Origin: Bradyrhizobium sp. BTAi1
GTDB taxonomy: Bacteria > Pseudomonadota > Alphaproteobacteria > Rhizobiales > Xanthobacteraceae
Direction of reading: 5' to 3'
Length of the DNA stretch: 64,000 nt
NCBI RefSeq assembly: GCF_000015165.1
Contig: NC_009485.1
Location: 5,351,501 to 5,415,500 of the forward strand
Shown here: positions 17,079 to 26,392 of the stretch, piece after piece
How positions within the stretch are numbered: the stretch's first letter is position 1
Layout: the number at the start of each line of letters is the position of its first letter
Program-made: the position numbers and the translations under genes
Notes under the pieces: generated by a model
The model's database searches: none
What the model was told of the DNA's origin: nothing
Seen by the model: the letters and a program-made list of their open reading frames with translations, nothing else

Positions 17079-18094
17079 CGCAGGCGCACACGAGGATCGA
17101 GCGTGGCGTACAACAGATCGACGATCAGGTTCGTGATCACGACCAGCGCGCCGGTGCATAGAACGAGACCGGACAGCAGGTTATAGTCGCGCTGCTGCAC
17201 AGCCTCGAATGCCAGACGTCCCAGACCGGGCCAGGCGAACACGGTTTCCACCACGATCGCGCCGCTGAGCAGCGAGCCCGCCTGCAGTCCAATGATCGTC
17301 ACCAACGGCAACAGCGCATTGCGCACGCCGTGCCGCCACGCGATGCGGGCGGGCGCGAGGCCTTTTGCGCGCGCGGTCCGGATGTAGTCCTGGGCATAGA
17401 TCTCGATCATCGCGCTGCGGGTGAACCGGCTGTAGATCGCCGCATACAGCATCCCGAGCGTGACCACGGGAAGCACCAGGTGACGCGCCACGCTCCCCGC
17501 ATGAGCCCATCCCTCCGCGGCTCCGTTCGCGTCGGCATAGCCGCCGGTCGGCAGCCACAACAGCACGACGCCGAACAGGATCATCAGGCCGATGCCGAGC
17601 AGGAAACCAGGCGTCGCATAGAGCAGCAAGGCGATCGCTCCGATCAGCCTGTCGGCAAGCCGGCCCCGTGTCAGCGCCGCGGTCACGCCGCCGGCGACGC
17701 CGAGCAGAACGGCGACCAACAATGCGAGCCCGGTCAGCAGCAGCGTCGGCACCACCCGCGCGGCGATCAACTCGGCAACCGGCATGTTGTTGCGGAACGA
17801 GAACCCCAATTCGCCCGTCAGCACATTGCGCGCGTACAGCAGGAGCTGGATCGCGATCGGCTGGTCGAGCCCGAAGCGCTGGCGCAGGGTCGCGATATAG
17901 GCAGCGTCGCCGCCGCCGCTGTCTCCCGCCAGCACCTGAGCCGCATCGCCCGGCGCGAGCTTGAGCAACAGGAACGCCGTGACCAGGATCAGCAGCAATG
18001 TCGGCACCATCTGCAGCAGACGCAGGCCGACATAGCGGCCAGTCGAATGCGGCCGTGCCGACGGTCCCGTCGCTGCCGGTGCTGCGGATGTCAT
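17075..18094 (-). CDS. ABC transporter permease, DppB/OppB type
   Basis: 339 residues. LRLLQMVPTLLLILVTAFLLLKLAPGD is the typical DppB first helix, and the EAA loop reads QDYIRTARAKGLAPARIAWRHGVRNALLP. ATG 18094 overlaps the stop of the binding-protein gene by 4 bp (ATGA), so the unit binding protein - DppB - DppC - DppD - DppF is fully coupled. Confidence 0.92.
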   Translation of the reverse strand: MTSAAPAATGPSARPHSTGRYVGLRLLQMVPTLLLILVTAFLLLKLAPGDAAQVLAGDSGGGDAAYIATLRQRFGLDQPIAIQLLLYARNVLTGELGFSFRNNMPVAELIAARVVPTLLLTGLALLVAVLLGVAGGVTAALTRGRLADRLIGAIALLLYATPGFLLGIGLMILFGVVLLWLPTGGYADANGAAEGWAHAGSVARHLVLPVVTLGMLYAAIYSRFTRSAMIEIYAQDYIRTARAKGLAPARIAWRHGVRNALLPLVTIIGLQAGSLLSGAIVVETVFAWPGLGRLAFEAVQQRDYNLLSGLVLCTGALVVITNLIVDLLYATLDPRVRLR

Positions 18095-19704
18095 GGCGCC
18101 AGCCACGTGTTCTTGAGCGAATCATAGATGCCGATGACCCCGGTATCGAGGTCCCGGACCCGGGCCGACACGATGGTGTACTGCCGGTTTTCCGCCAGCG
18201 TGAACCGCGGAACGTCAAGCTGGGCCTGCGCCTGCACCTGCTTGTAGAGCGCGACGCGCTGGTCTTCCGTCGCGGCGATGTGCGCGGCCTCGATCAGCCG
18301 ATCCATGGCCGGGCTGGCATAACCCGATCCGTTCGACCACGGCACGTCCTTCAGGATGGCCTTCGACCAGAACACGCGATCGAGCCCAATCTGCGGATCC
18401 GCGAAACCAGAATGGTGCGTGACGATGAAATCGAAATCGTTGAGCGAATAGACCCTGCGGAAGAACTGCGGCAGATCCTGGCTCCGCAGCGTCGCTTCGA
18501 TGCCGACCGCCTTCAGCGACTGCTTCAGGAATTCGCCGAAGCGCTGGAAGCTTTCGCCGAACGGCAGCCAGTCGAGCGTGATCTCCAGGCGCTTGCCGTC
18601 GGCCTTGCGCGGATACCCGGCTTCGTCCAGCAGCGCCTCGGCCTTGGCGCGGTCGAACGGATAGCTCGCAAGGCCGCTCTCGACGAAGAACTTGGTCTGC
18701 GACGACAGCACGGGCGACGTACCCGGCTTGCCGATGCCACGCATCGTCACGCGCGAGAAGGCCTGCAGATCGATCGCGTGTACCACAGCCCGGCGGACCC
18801 GGACGTCGTCGAACGGCGGACGGCGCACGTTGAACTCGCCGACGATCGACGAACCCAGCCACTCATAGCCGCGAAACTCGACGCGCAGGGCCGGGTTCTT
18901 CTCGGCCCGCGCCAGATCGTTGATCGAGATCGGCGAATGGACCCCGAGATGCACCGCCCCGGATTCGAACGCGGCGTAGCGCGCGGTCGCGTCCGGAATC
19001 ATGCGATAGATGACACGATCGAGATACGGCTTGCCGGTGTCCCAATAATCGGGGTTGCGCTCCAGCACGATGCGTTCGCCGCGCACCCATTCGACGAACC
19101 GGAACGGGCCGGTGCCGACCGGTTTGACGTTGTACGGATTGGTGAGGATGTCGGTGCCTTCGTAGAGATGTTTCGGCAGCACCGTGGACTCGGTGCTGTT
19201 GAGCGCACTGAGGATCACGCCGGACGGATTGCGGAGCTTGAACACCACGGTCAGCGGGTCGGGCGTTTCGACCGCTTCGACCGCGGCAAAGGTCGCGCGT
19301 GCACGCGGATGGACCTTCATCCACACCTGCTCGAAACTGAACTTCACATCGGCAGACGTGAACGGAGCGCCGTCGTGCCAACGCACGTTCGGCCGCAAGG
19401 TGAAGCGGATTTCCTTGCCGTCGGCGCTGGTCACCCAGGCGGTCGCGAGTTCGGGTTCGAGTGCGAAGTTCTCGCCGTAGCGGAGCAGCCCGTCGAAGAT
19501 CTTCGAGGACACTGCGAGGACCGCTCCCGCCTGGCCCACGCCGGTGGTCAGGACATTCGGCTCGCCGGGATTCGACACCGCGACAAGGGTGCCTCCCCTG
19601 ACAGGAGTCTCCGCGCGCGCCAATCCTGGGGCGAGCGCGATGCCGATCAGCATCGCACACACGGTTCGCCGATCCGTCCACGCGGGAAAGGCAGTCAAGG
19701 CCAT
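18091..19704 (-). CDS. ABC transporter substrate-binding protein, family 5
   Basis: 537 residues: signal peptide ending in LARAET, then the solute-binding family 5 signature (LRPNVRWHDGAPFTSADVKFSFE) and GTGPFRFVEWVRGERIVLERNPDYW. Periplasmic receptor for a peptide, opine or similar solute. AGAGAG lies upstream of ATG 19704. It directly follows two flavin-enzyme genes in the same direction, which hints that the imported compound is their substrate (inference). Confidence 0.92.
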   Translation of the reverse strand: MALTAFPAWTDRRTVCAMLIGIALAPGLARAETPVRGGTLVAVSNPGEPNVLTTGVGQAGAVLAVSSKIFDGLLRYGENFALEPELATAWVTSADGKEIRFTLRPNVRWHDGAPFTSADVKFSFEQVWMKVHPRARATFAAVEAVETPDPLTVVFKLRNPSGVILSALNSTESTVLPKHLYEGTDILTNPYNVKPVGTGPFRFVEWVRGERIVLERNPDYWDTGKPYLDRVIYRMIPDATARYAAFESGAVHLGVHSPISINDLARAEKNPALRVEFRGYEWLGSSIVGEFNVRRPPFDDVRVRRAVVHAIDLQAFSRVTMRGIGKPGTSPVLSSQTKFFVESGLASYPFDRAKAEALLDEAGYPRKADGKRLEITLDWLPFGESFQRFGEFLKQSLKAVGIEATLRSQDLPQFFRRVYSLNDFDFIVTHHSGFADPQIGLDRVFWSKAILKDVPWSNGSGYASPAMDRLIEAAHIAATEDQRVALYKQVQAQAQLDVPRFTLAENRQYTIVSARVRDLDTGVIGIYDSLKNTWLAP

Positions 19705-19734
19705 GATGGGTCTCTCTGGAGATGAAGCGGAGTA

Positions 19735-20898
19735 TCAGGCCGCCAAGGCGGCGCGTCCGGCATTGGTGAGGATGGAATCGGATTGCGGCGAATGCACACG
19801 CCCGCACAGCGCGTCGCGGTAGTGCCGTTCCAGCGGATTGGCGCGGTCAAGGCCGTGATTGCCGGTGATGCTGAGCGCGAGTTCGAGCGCGCGCACGACA
19901 TTGTTGGTGACCACATGCTTGACCAGCTGCGCGCGAAGCTGATCGGGCTCCGATGCGCCCTCCGCGCGCAGGATCGCGTCGTCGATCAGCGAGCGATTGA
20001 TCAGCAGCAGCGACTCGATCTCTCCGACGACGCCCTGCAGGCGCGGCACGGTGGCGAGCGGCTGGCCGAGATTGCTGGGAACGCGGGAATGCAGGAAATG
20101 CAGCAGCCAGTCCCGCCCCGCCCTCGCGATGCCGTCGTACAAGGCCGCCGTCAGGAGGCAGAACCATTCGTCGACCAGCGCGCGACCGGCGACCTGTTCC
20201 GGCGAACCGGCCGGCAGCAGCGCCTGATCGGCGCCCGCGGGCAGGACGACATTGTCGAACCGCAATTCGTGGCTGGCGGTGGCGCGCAGGCCGGCGTGAT
20301 TCCAGCTCGGCACCACGCTGATGCCCGGCGAAGCTGCGGGCACGATGACGGTGCCGACGCGCGGCGTATCCTCGTCGGTGCGCACCAATGTCAGCCACCA
20401 TCCGACGATCGGACTGCCGGTCGCATAGGATTTGCGGCCATTGATCCGCCACGTCCCATCGGCGGATCGCGACGCAACGGTCCCGGGCAGTCCGCCGCGG
20501 ACCACCGAGCCGAGGTCCGGCTCGGCCTGAAGCGCGTTCACCGTGCCGGTGCCTGCGACGGCCGCGCGCGCGATCGCGTCGTAGCCGGGCGGCTGACGCC
20601 GCCCGAGCAGATAATGCATCATGCAGTTCATCTGCAGCACGAGCCCTGTGGAAGCCTCGCCGGCCCCGACCGCGGCGACCAAGCGCGCGGCCTCGGAGAT
20701 TCCGCCGCCGAGCCCGCCGAAGCGCTTGGGCACGGTCAGTGCCAGCAGCCTGGCTTCGGCCAGCCTCTTGAAATTGGCGAACGGAAAACTTCCATCCGCG
20801 TCGTGCTGGGCGGCGGTCGCGGCAAACTCCTGACGCAGTTCGGACAGCAACTGATCGGTCAGGATCGGGTCGGACGACGTGCCGGATAAAGACAGCAT
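19735..20898 (-). CDS. Acyl-CoA-dehydrogenase-like flavoprotein, possibly a monooxygenase
   Basis: 387 residues. The acyl-CoA dehydrogenase fold is visible: FGGLGGGISEAARLVAAVGAGEASTGL, GTVNALQAEPDLGS, INGRKSYATGSP, and a C-terminal helix with ITGNHGLDRANPLERHYRD. The GRKSYATG segment and the ending NPLERHYRDALCGRVHSP look more like flavin monooxygenases of the DszC/SfnB kind than like true acyl-CoA dehydrogenases, and no clear catalytic Glu-Tyr-Pro motif is seen. ATG 20898. TTG 20934 is an alternative. It is 40 bp downstream of the old-yellow-enzyme gene, same strand. Confidence 0.75.
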   Translation of the reverse strand: MLSLSGTSSDPILTDQLLSELRQEFAATAAQHDADGSFPFANFKRLAEARLLALTVPKRFGGLGGGISEAARLVAAVGAGEASTGLVLQMNCMMHYLLGRRQPPGYDAIARAAVAGTGTVNALQAEPDLGSVVRGGLPGTVASRSADGTWRINGRKSYATGSPIVGWWLTLVRTDEDTPRVGTVIVPAASPGISVVPSWNHAGLRATASHELRFDNVVLPAGADQALLPAGSPEQVAGRALVDEWFCLLTAALYDGIARAGRDWLLHFLHSRVPSNLGQPLATVPRLQGVVGEIESLLLINRSLIDDAILRAEGASEPDQLRAQLVKHVVTNNVVRALELALSITGNHGLDRANPLERHYRDALCGRVHSPQSDSILTNAGRAALAA

Positions 20899-20938
20899 GG
20901 GTGTATTCTTTCGGAGCTGAGCTGAAGACGTCAAATCG

Positions 20939-22105
20939 TCAGGCTGCGGGGACCCGAGCTACGCGATCGCCGAGCGACGGGTAGTCGATGTAGCCTTCGG
21001 GCCCGTTGGTGTAGTAGGTCGCGGTGTCCGGCTCGGTGAGCGGCGCGTTCAGCCGGAAGCGCTCCGGAAGGTCGGGATTGGAGATGTAGAGGCGGCCGAA
21101 CGAAATCGCGTCCGCGGCGCTACTGCGCACGGCCTGCTCCGCGCTGTCACGCGTATAGCCGCTGTTCAGGATCAGCGCCCCCCGGAACAGTGGCCGCAGG
21201 ATGGGCGCCAGAAACGGCTCGCCGCTGCGCGGCCCTGCCCCGCCGCCGCCTGCCGACGGTTTCTTCACCAGTCGCTGATACAACGGAATATCACCGGAAT
21301 TGTCGTAGCTGGTACCTTCCAGCAGATGGATGAAGGCGATGCCGCGCCGGTCCAGCTCCGACACGACATAGGAGAACGTGCCGACCGGATCGGAGTCGTC
21401 GATATGATCCGCGCGGAAATGCGGTGACAGACGGACGCCGACACGATCGGCGCCCAGCTCGGCGATCGCCGCATCCACCACTTCGAACAGGAAGCGGGCG
21501 CGGTTCTCTTTCGAACCGCCGTAGCTGTCGGTGCGCTTGTTGGTGGAGTCGCGCAAGAACTGATCGATCAGGAAGCCATTGCCCGCGAGGATCTCCACGC
21601 CATCGAAGCCCGCCTCACCGGCTCGCCGCACCGCCTGTCGATGATCCTCGACGATCGGTGCGATCTCATGCAGTGCGAGCGCGCGCGGCACAGGAAATTC
21701 TTCGAGTCCATCCTCCTTCATGATCCCGCCGTAAGCGGCAATGGCCGATGGCGCCACGGGAACCTGCCCATTCGGCATTCCGGACAGCAGTGATTTCCGC
21801 CCGACGTGATAGATCTGCTGGAAGATGACCCCTCCCGCCGCATGGACGGCGTCGACGACCTGCTTCCAGGCCAGCGTCTGATGGGCGTCGTGGTTCGCAG
21901 TGGCGCGCGCACGGGTGGCGCTCGTCGGCGAGACGTGACAGGCCTCGGTGACGATCAGCCCGGCGGTCGCCCGCTGACTGTAATACGTGCCGACAATGTC
22001 TTTCGGCGCGCGACGCTCGTCTCCCCGCGCTCGGGCGAGCGGCGCCATCACAATGCGGTTTTTCAGCAGATGCCGGCCGATCCGGACGGGTTCAAGCAGC
22101 TTCAC
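20939..22105 (-). CDS. Old-yellow-enzyme family NAD(P)H:flavin oxidoreductase / alkene reductase
   Basis: 388 residues. FMN-barrel landmarks of the OYE/NemA family: LKNRIVMAPLARARG, QIYHVGRKS, FDGVEILAGNGFLIDQFLRDSTNKR, and SYGGSKENRARFLFEV. Reduces activated alkenes (enones) with NAD(P)H. GTG 22105 is chosen because GGAGGG stands 5 bp upstream. ATG 22132 would add nine residues. It is the first gene of the long minus-strand unit that includes the ABC importer. Confidence 0.9.
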   Translation of the reverse strand: MKLLEPVRIGRHLLKNRIVMAPLARARGDERRAPKDIVGTYYSQRATAGLIVTEACHVSPTSATRARATANHDAHQTLAWKQVVDAVHAAGGVIFQQIYHVGRKSLLSGMPNGQVPVAPSAIAAYGGIMKEDGLEEFPVPRALALHEIAPIVEDHRQAVRRAGEAGFDGVEILAGNGFLIDQFLRDSTNKRTDSYGGSKENRARFLFEVVDAAIAELGADRVGVRLSPHFRADHIDDSDPVGTFSYVVSELDRRGIAFIHLLEGTSYDNSGDIPLYQRLVKKPSAGGGGAGPRSGEPFLAPILRPLFRGALILNSGYTRDSAEQAVRSSAADAISFGRLYISNPDLPERFRLNAPLTEPDTATYYTNGPEGYIDYPSLGDRVARVPAA

Positions 22106-22675
22106 GAGGCCCTCCAAAAGTAGACAGACCATTCTTTCTCTTTCGGACGGCTTCTGGAAGTGGAGGAGGATTTTTATTTGCGAGACGCCTGCAGAAAATA
22201 TGACCTTCGAGACCCGGCCCGAGCGACGAGTTCTCTCTCCATGCAGGCCGCACGATGAGCAGAACACCCAAATGGCCCGCCCTGCGATTCCCCCGAGATC
22301 TCTCCAACAAGTTCCGATCGACGAGGTCACCGGCCGAACGCCCGACGGGAACAGACGGCCGGCCGGACTTCGCCGCCGCGCTCTTCAGAGAGCCCGCCAG
22401 TCCTGACGACGATGCAGCTTCAGGGCCCCGCCCTCCGACCCGGCGGCCGTGCCGACGCGGGTCGCATGCCTGACCTGGCCCTCCCTGAGACGACTCCGCG
22501 AGGCCGTCTTGCTGGCATGTTGCGCGGCGCCGGGACGCGCTCCCCGCCCTCTTCAGTTCATGACGTCTTCAATTCATATCGAGAGCGCCGACGTCCCCGC
22601 CTGACGCTCCACGCCACCCTCGCATTCGCGGGCGGCGTGGAGCAACGCGTGTCGGCCGGCGCGAGGCCGCGGACG
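22106..22675. other. About 570-bp gap between minus-strand genes
   Basis: Holds the promoter region of the old-yellow-enzyme operon and the 3' flank of the iron-containing dehydrogenase gene. Apart from the hairpin at 22606-22643, I find no gene. The open plus-strand frame here is the antisense of the dehydrogenase. Confidence 0.4.
22606..22643 (-). terminator. Hairpin downstream of the iron-containing dehydrogenase
   Basis: Perfect 10-bp arms GCTCCACGCC / GGCGTGGAGC with an 18-nt loop, about 30 bp after the dehydrogenase stop. No T-run follows on the minus strand, so it may be an mRNA-stabilising hairpin rather than a terminator. Confidence 0.45.
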
Positions 22676-23845
22676 CTATGCCGCCAGCCGAAGAATCTCG
22701 ACGACGTCGTCCGGCCCCTTGATCGGCCGCGGGTTGGCGGGCGTAAAGACCGAGAGCATCGCGTTGTTTCCGATCAGGCCGAAGCGATCCTCCGTGACGC
22801 CGACATCGGCCAGCCGCGTCGGCAATCCGAGGCGGGCGATGAAGCGTGCGAAGACCTCGCTGGCGTCGGCCTCCGGTTCGTGCCACGCCTCGGCCAACAG
22901 CTTCTGCGCGGCGCCGGTCGCCGGTTTGTTGTATTTCAGCACGCTCGGCATCATCACTGCCGTGCACAGATAATGCGGCACGTCGCAGGTCCCGCCGAGG
23001 ACGTGCCCGATCGCGTGGCTGGCGCCCATCGGCACGCGGCATTGCAGCCCGAAGGCCGACAGCCAGGATCCGAGCTGGCACATCTGGCGGGCTTCGAGAC
23101 TGTCCGCGTTGTCGGCATAGGCCAGCAGACCATCATAGAGATAGCGGAGACCGCGCAGGCAGACGCTCTCGACCAGCGGGTTGCCGCGGGGCGAGCAAAC
23201 CGCCTCGATGCCGTGATCCATCGCTCGCGTGCCCGAGCCGAGCCACAGGGTTCTCGGCGTGTGCACGGTGATGGCCGGATCCAGAATGATCGAGATCGGC
23301 ATCATCAGCGGATGCACGAAGATCTGCTTGAGCTTGCGACGTGTATCGGTCACCAGCGTGCCGGCATTGTACTCTCCGCCGGACAGCGTGCTCGGGATGG
23401 CGATCATCCTCACCTTGGGATTGCGGAATGGCCCCGGACGCGGTCCTTGGGGCGTCGAGACCAGCTCGAAACCATCGAGCCCGGACGCATCCGTGATGCT
23501 GTGCTCGAGGCACATCAGCACGATCTTGGCGGCGTCGACCACCGAGCCGCCGCCGATCGCGACGACGAGATCGGCCTTCGCCTGCGCGGCATGGCCGGCG
23601 GCCTCGACCACCGAATCCCGCGTGGTGTGCTGCGGCACCTGATCGAACGTGCCCGCATAGCGTTCGCCCAGCGCCGACCTGATCTTGTCGATCTCGTCCG
23701 TCGTCGTGTTCAGCGTCCGGCTTGCGATCAGGAAGACACGCTGCGCGCCCTTCCGCTCGGCCTCCTCGCGCAACGCGAGGCCCGCCGGCTTGCCGAAAAT
23801 GACCTGCTCCATCGGAGGATATTGATGCAGTCCCACCTTGGTCAT
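22676..23845 (-). CDS. Iron-containing alcohol dehydrogenase, maleylacetate reductase type
   Basis: 389 residues. GGGSVVDAAK is the NAD-binding motif of group III alcohol dehydrogenases. The histidine metal-ligand region reads GASHAIGHVLGGTCDVPHY, similar to the maleylacetate-reductase branch. AAGGAAACG precedes ATG 23845. It would act on a keto/enol acid or aldehyde late in ring breakdown. It sits alone on its transcript at the left end of the catabolic island and carries the island's shared operator in its promoter. Confidence 0.85.
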   Translation of the reverse strand: MTKVGLHQYPPMEQVIFGKPAGLALREEAERKGAQRVFLIASRTLNTTTDEIDKIRSALGERYAGTFDQVPQHTTRDSVVEAAGHAAQAKADLVVAIGGGSVVDAAKIVLMCLEHSITDASGLDGFELVSTPQGPRPGPFRNPKVRMIAIPSTLSGGEYNAGTLVTDTRRKLKQIFVHPLMMPISIILDPAITVHTPRTLWLGSGTRAMDHGIEAVCSPRGNPLVESVCLRGLRYLYDGLLAYADNADSLEARQMCQLGSWLSAFGLQCRVPMGASHAIGHVLGGTCDVPHYLCTAVMMPSVLKYNKPATGAAQKLLAEAWHEPEADASEVFARFIARLGLPTRLADVGVTEDRFGLIGNNAMLSVFTPANPRPIKGPDDVVEILRLAA

Positions 23846-24374
23846 GGACGTTTCCTTGTTTGTTATCGTTTGTAGGAGCGAGCGTGCCCCGTCGCTTCCG
23901 ACGGACCTTCGCCGATCTCCAAGCGGCAGCAGAGCCTTGCCGATCTCGGCGCACCACCGACCAACCGCCTCCTGATCGCCGCCAGGCATTTAAAGTTCTT
24001 TTTTCGAACTCGTCAAGCAAGCATCATTCGAACGGACCAACCGGCGGAGGTGACGCTATGGCGCCGGATCTCTCCGGCAGCAGCGATGCGGGCTCGCGTT
24101 GATGATCGTCGGAGAGATGATTATTGGCGGGAAAATAATGTTACCTGCTTGTGGAAGCCGGCGGATCATTTGCGGAGCCACAATCCACGCCTGAAAGCCA
24201 AGATATTCCGCCCACGCGGTGCGCGGCGGGATCACGTTCGTTCTAAAACTAGACTATCTACGATCGTTGCGCATCTTGCGCCCACGCGTCAGCGCAACGC
24301 GGCAAACCACTCCCACCGCCCGACCCGGAGCGAGATGGACGTTGTTGCGGCCAACCGCGGTGATCAGTTCGCGG
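23846..24374. other. 529-bp intergenic region upstream of the dehydrogenase
   Basis: Holds the dehydrogenase promoter/operator (23988-24016) and a second, imperfect copy of the operator motif at 24240-24254 (GTTCTAAAACTAGAC). AT-richer than its surroundings in places. No gene recognised. Confidence 0.45.
23988..24016 (-). promoter_or_regulatory. Promoter with GTTC-N7-GAAC operator in the spacer
   Basis: On the minus strand, -35 TTGACG (24016-24011), a 17-bp spacer, and -10 TTAAAT (23993-23988). The spacer contains the inverted repeat at 23995-24009, GTTC TTTTTTC GAAC on the plus strand. A repressor bound there would block polymerase. The transcript would reach the dehydrogenase start after about 135 nt. 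Confidence 0.6.
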
Positions 24375-24977
24375 TTATGCGGATCGCGGCGATTTGGGAC
24401 GACGGCGCGGCTCGCCGGCAGATTTCGGCAGGTCGATCAGACATTGCTGCGTCTCTGTCACAAGCAGTTCGCGCCGGAGATCGCTCGACGCCGGCATGGC
24501 GCGGGCCAGCATCAGCGCCCCGACCATGCGGCAGATCAGGTCCACCGCCTCCTCACGCGCCATGGGCGTCGCTGACGACGCGTTCTGCATCCAGTCGATC
24601 ATGCGTTCGATGCCTTCGGCAAAGACCTCCTTGATGGCGTCCGGCTGCCGCGCGATATCGCCAGCCAGCGAGGCGGCCGGACACGTCGCTCCGGGCGCGT
24701 CGCGGGCCGCGTCCGACATATAGGATTTCACAAAGGCCTCGCGCCCCGGCATGGTTTCGCGGACCCGCTCCATCTCGTGGAACGCATGCGCGAGCGCCTC
24801 GCCGGCCAGCGCGCTCTTGGACTCGAAATGATTGTAGAAGCCGCCATGGGTGAAGCCGGCGGCCTTCATCAGCGCCCCCACTGAAATATTTTCGAAACCG
24901 CGCTCTCGAAACAGCCGGGCCGCCTTCGCGACTACCTTCTGCCTGTTCTTCAGCGTCTGGCTCTCGGTAATCCGCAC
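24375..24977 (-). CDS. TetR-family regulator
   Basis: 200 residues. Helix-turn-helix FENISVGALMKAAGFTHGGFYNHFESKSALAGEAL, close to the branch that includes many rhizobial and enteric TetR repressors of detoxifying enzymes, with CPAASLAGD in the ligand domain. GTG 24977 preceded by GGAGGG. Divergent from the tautomerase/SDR pair across two matching palindromes, so it probably represses them and itself (inference). Confidence 0.9.
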   Translation of the reverse strand: MRITESQTLKNRQKVVAKAARLFRERGFENISVGALMKAAGFTHGGFYNHFESKSALAGEALAHAFHEMERVRETMPGREAFVKSYMSDAARDAPGATCPAASLAGDIARQPDAIKEVFAEGIERMIDWMQNASSATPMAREEAVDLICRMVGALMLARAMPASSDLRRELLVTETQQCLIDLPKSAGEPRRRPKSPRSA

Positions 24978-25008
24978 CGATCATCCCTCCAATTACCATT
25001 CCCACAAC

Positions 25009-25024
25009 GATGATAGACGTCATC
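25009..25024. promoter_or_regulatory. Candidate TetR operator, site 1
   Basis: Inverted repeat GATGA TAGACG TCATC, 32 bp upstream of the TetR start. It shares the pattern TGATGA-N5-TCATC with site 2. Confidence 0.5.
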
Positions 25025-25032
25025 AATGGAGA

Positions 25033-25072
25033 TTGACAACCGCCGAAACAATGATGATGATCGTCATCATTG
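25033..25072 (+). promoter_or_regulatory. Promoter with candidate TetR operator, site 2
   Basis: -35 TTGACA at 25033-25038 and a possible -10 GATGAT at 25056-25061 (17-bp spacing). The -10 lies inside the inverted repeat CAATGATGA TGATCG TCATCATTG (25049-25072, 9-bp arms), so occupancy by the TetR protein would block transcription of the tautomerase/SDR pair. Confidence 0.6.
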
Positions 25073-25103
25073 AGAGGCCGCCACGGGCCACGAGGGAGGT
25101 GTC

Positions 25104-25565
25104 ATGCCGTTCTGGAAGATCTATCATCCGGTGGGAGCGTTCACCGCCGAGGATAAGCGCGCTCTCTCGGAGCGCATCACCGGCTGCTATCGCGGGCTAC
25201 CGAAGTTCTACGTCATCGTCGTGTTTCAGGAGGTGGCGCCGGACTCGTTCTACAAGGGCGGCGAAGAGGCGAGCAATTTCGTTCGGATCTGGGTCGACCA
25301 TATCGCCCGGTCCTTCCCGCCTGATGCCAAGGAGCGGAAAGCCAAATGGCTGAGCTGGGCTGAAGCGGCTCTCGCGCCCTACATCAAGGACAGGGGCTAC
25401 GATTGGGAAATCCACATCGACGAAACCCCATTCGATCTCTGGCAGATCCAGGGCATCGCGCCGCCACCGCCGCATTCCGACCACGAGAAGCTGTGGGTTC
25501 AGGAGAACAAGCCGGTGCCCTACCCCATTCAAGACCCGGCTCCAGCCGCTCAATCGGAGAATTGA
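25104..25565 (+). CDS. Tautomerase-family protein (oxalocrotonate tautomerase-like)
   Basis: 153 residues. The N-terminus MPFWKIYHPVGAFTAEDKRALSERIT fits the long-form tautomerase_3 family, in which Pro2 exposed after Met removal is the catalytic base. GGGAGG precedes ATG 25104. The Pro-rich tail from about residue 120 is an extension. It would isomerise enol/keto intermediates, such as those made by ring cleavage. It is 3 bp upstream of an SDR gene and controlled with it. Confidence 0.82.
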   Translation: MPFWKIYHPVGAFTAEDKRALSERITGCYRGLPKFYVIVVFQEVAPDSFYKGGEEASNFVRIWVDHIARSFPPDAKERKAKWLSWAEAALAPYIKDRGYDWEIHIDETPFDLWQIQGIAPPPPHSDHEKLWVQENKPVPYPIQDPAPAAQSEN

Positions 25566-25568
25566 TCA

Positions 25569-26372
25569 ATGAGTGATCACCAGCGTTTCGCAGTTGTCAC
25601 CGGCGCGTCGTCGGGGATCGGTGTCGCCTATGCGGAGCGGCTCGCCGCCCGCGGCTATTATCTGATCCTCGTCGCGCGCCGCCGCGAGCGTCTCGAAGAG
25701 ACCGCGCGCAACATTCGCGCCAAGACCAATGTCACGGTCGAGATCGTGACGGCCGACCTCGGCGACAGCAACGACCTGTCGCGCGTCGCCACGCTGATCG
25801 AGGGGCGCGAGGACATCGATCTTCTCGTCAACAATGCCGGCCTCGGCGCGCTCGGCCTGACCGCTCAGGTGTCCGCCGCGGCACTCGACAATCTGATCAA
25901 GATCAACGTTCAGGCGCTGACGCGCCTGACCCATGCGGCGCTGCCTGGTTTCCTGCGCCGCGACCGCGGCACGATCATCAACATCGCCTCGATCATCGCG
26001 CTGATGCCGACCCCGACCGGCGCGGGCTATTCAGGTTCGAAGGCGTATGTGCTGAACTTCACCCGATCGCTGCAGATGGAGCTGGCAAACACCAAGGTGA
26101 AGGTCCAGGCCGTCCTTCCCGGCCCGGTCCGCACCGAGTTCTTCGAAGCCTCCGGCCTGAAGCAGGCGCCCTTCCCCGACGAATTGTTCATGACGTCCGA
26201 GGAACTGGTCGACACGGCGCTCACGGCGCTGGATCAGGACGAACTCATCTGCCTCCCCGCGCTGCAGGACCTGTCGGCGTGGACAGCCTACGAAGCCGCT
26301 CGCGGCGAGCTGATCCGCGCGCTGACGCAGTCCGGCCGGCCGGCCGCGCGCTACGCCAAGCGGGTCGGCTGA
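25569..26372 (+). CDS. Short-chain dehydrogenase/reductase
   Basis: 267 residues. Classical SDR motifs: TGASSGIG cofactor loop, NNAG, the IASI Ser strand, and YSGSK as the Tyr-x3-Lys active site. ARRRER after the second strand fits NADP preference. It starts 3 bp after the tautomerase stop, so the two are co-transcribed. The substrate is unknown. In this context it is a ketone or alcohol of the same pathway. Confidence 0.9.
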   Translation: MSDHQRFAVVTGASSGIGVAYAERLAARGYYLILVARRRERLEETARNIRAKTNVTVEIVTADLGDSNDLSRVATLIEGREDIDLLVNNAGLGALGLTAQVSAAALDNLIKINVQALTRLTHAALPGFLRRDRGTIINIASIIALMPTPTGAGYSGSKAYVLNFTRSLQMELANTKVKVQAVLPGPVRTEFFEASGLKQAPFPDELFMTSEELVDTALTALDQDELICLPALQDLSAWTAYEAARGELIRALTQSGRPAARYAKRVG

Positions 26373-26392
26373 CAGAGCGGTGAGCTGGCTCC

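Noticed and set aside
22412..23875. Plus-strand open frame of 487 codons
   Set aside because: Antisense to the iron-containing dehydrogenase, with shadow-type composition and no motif.
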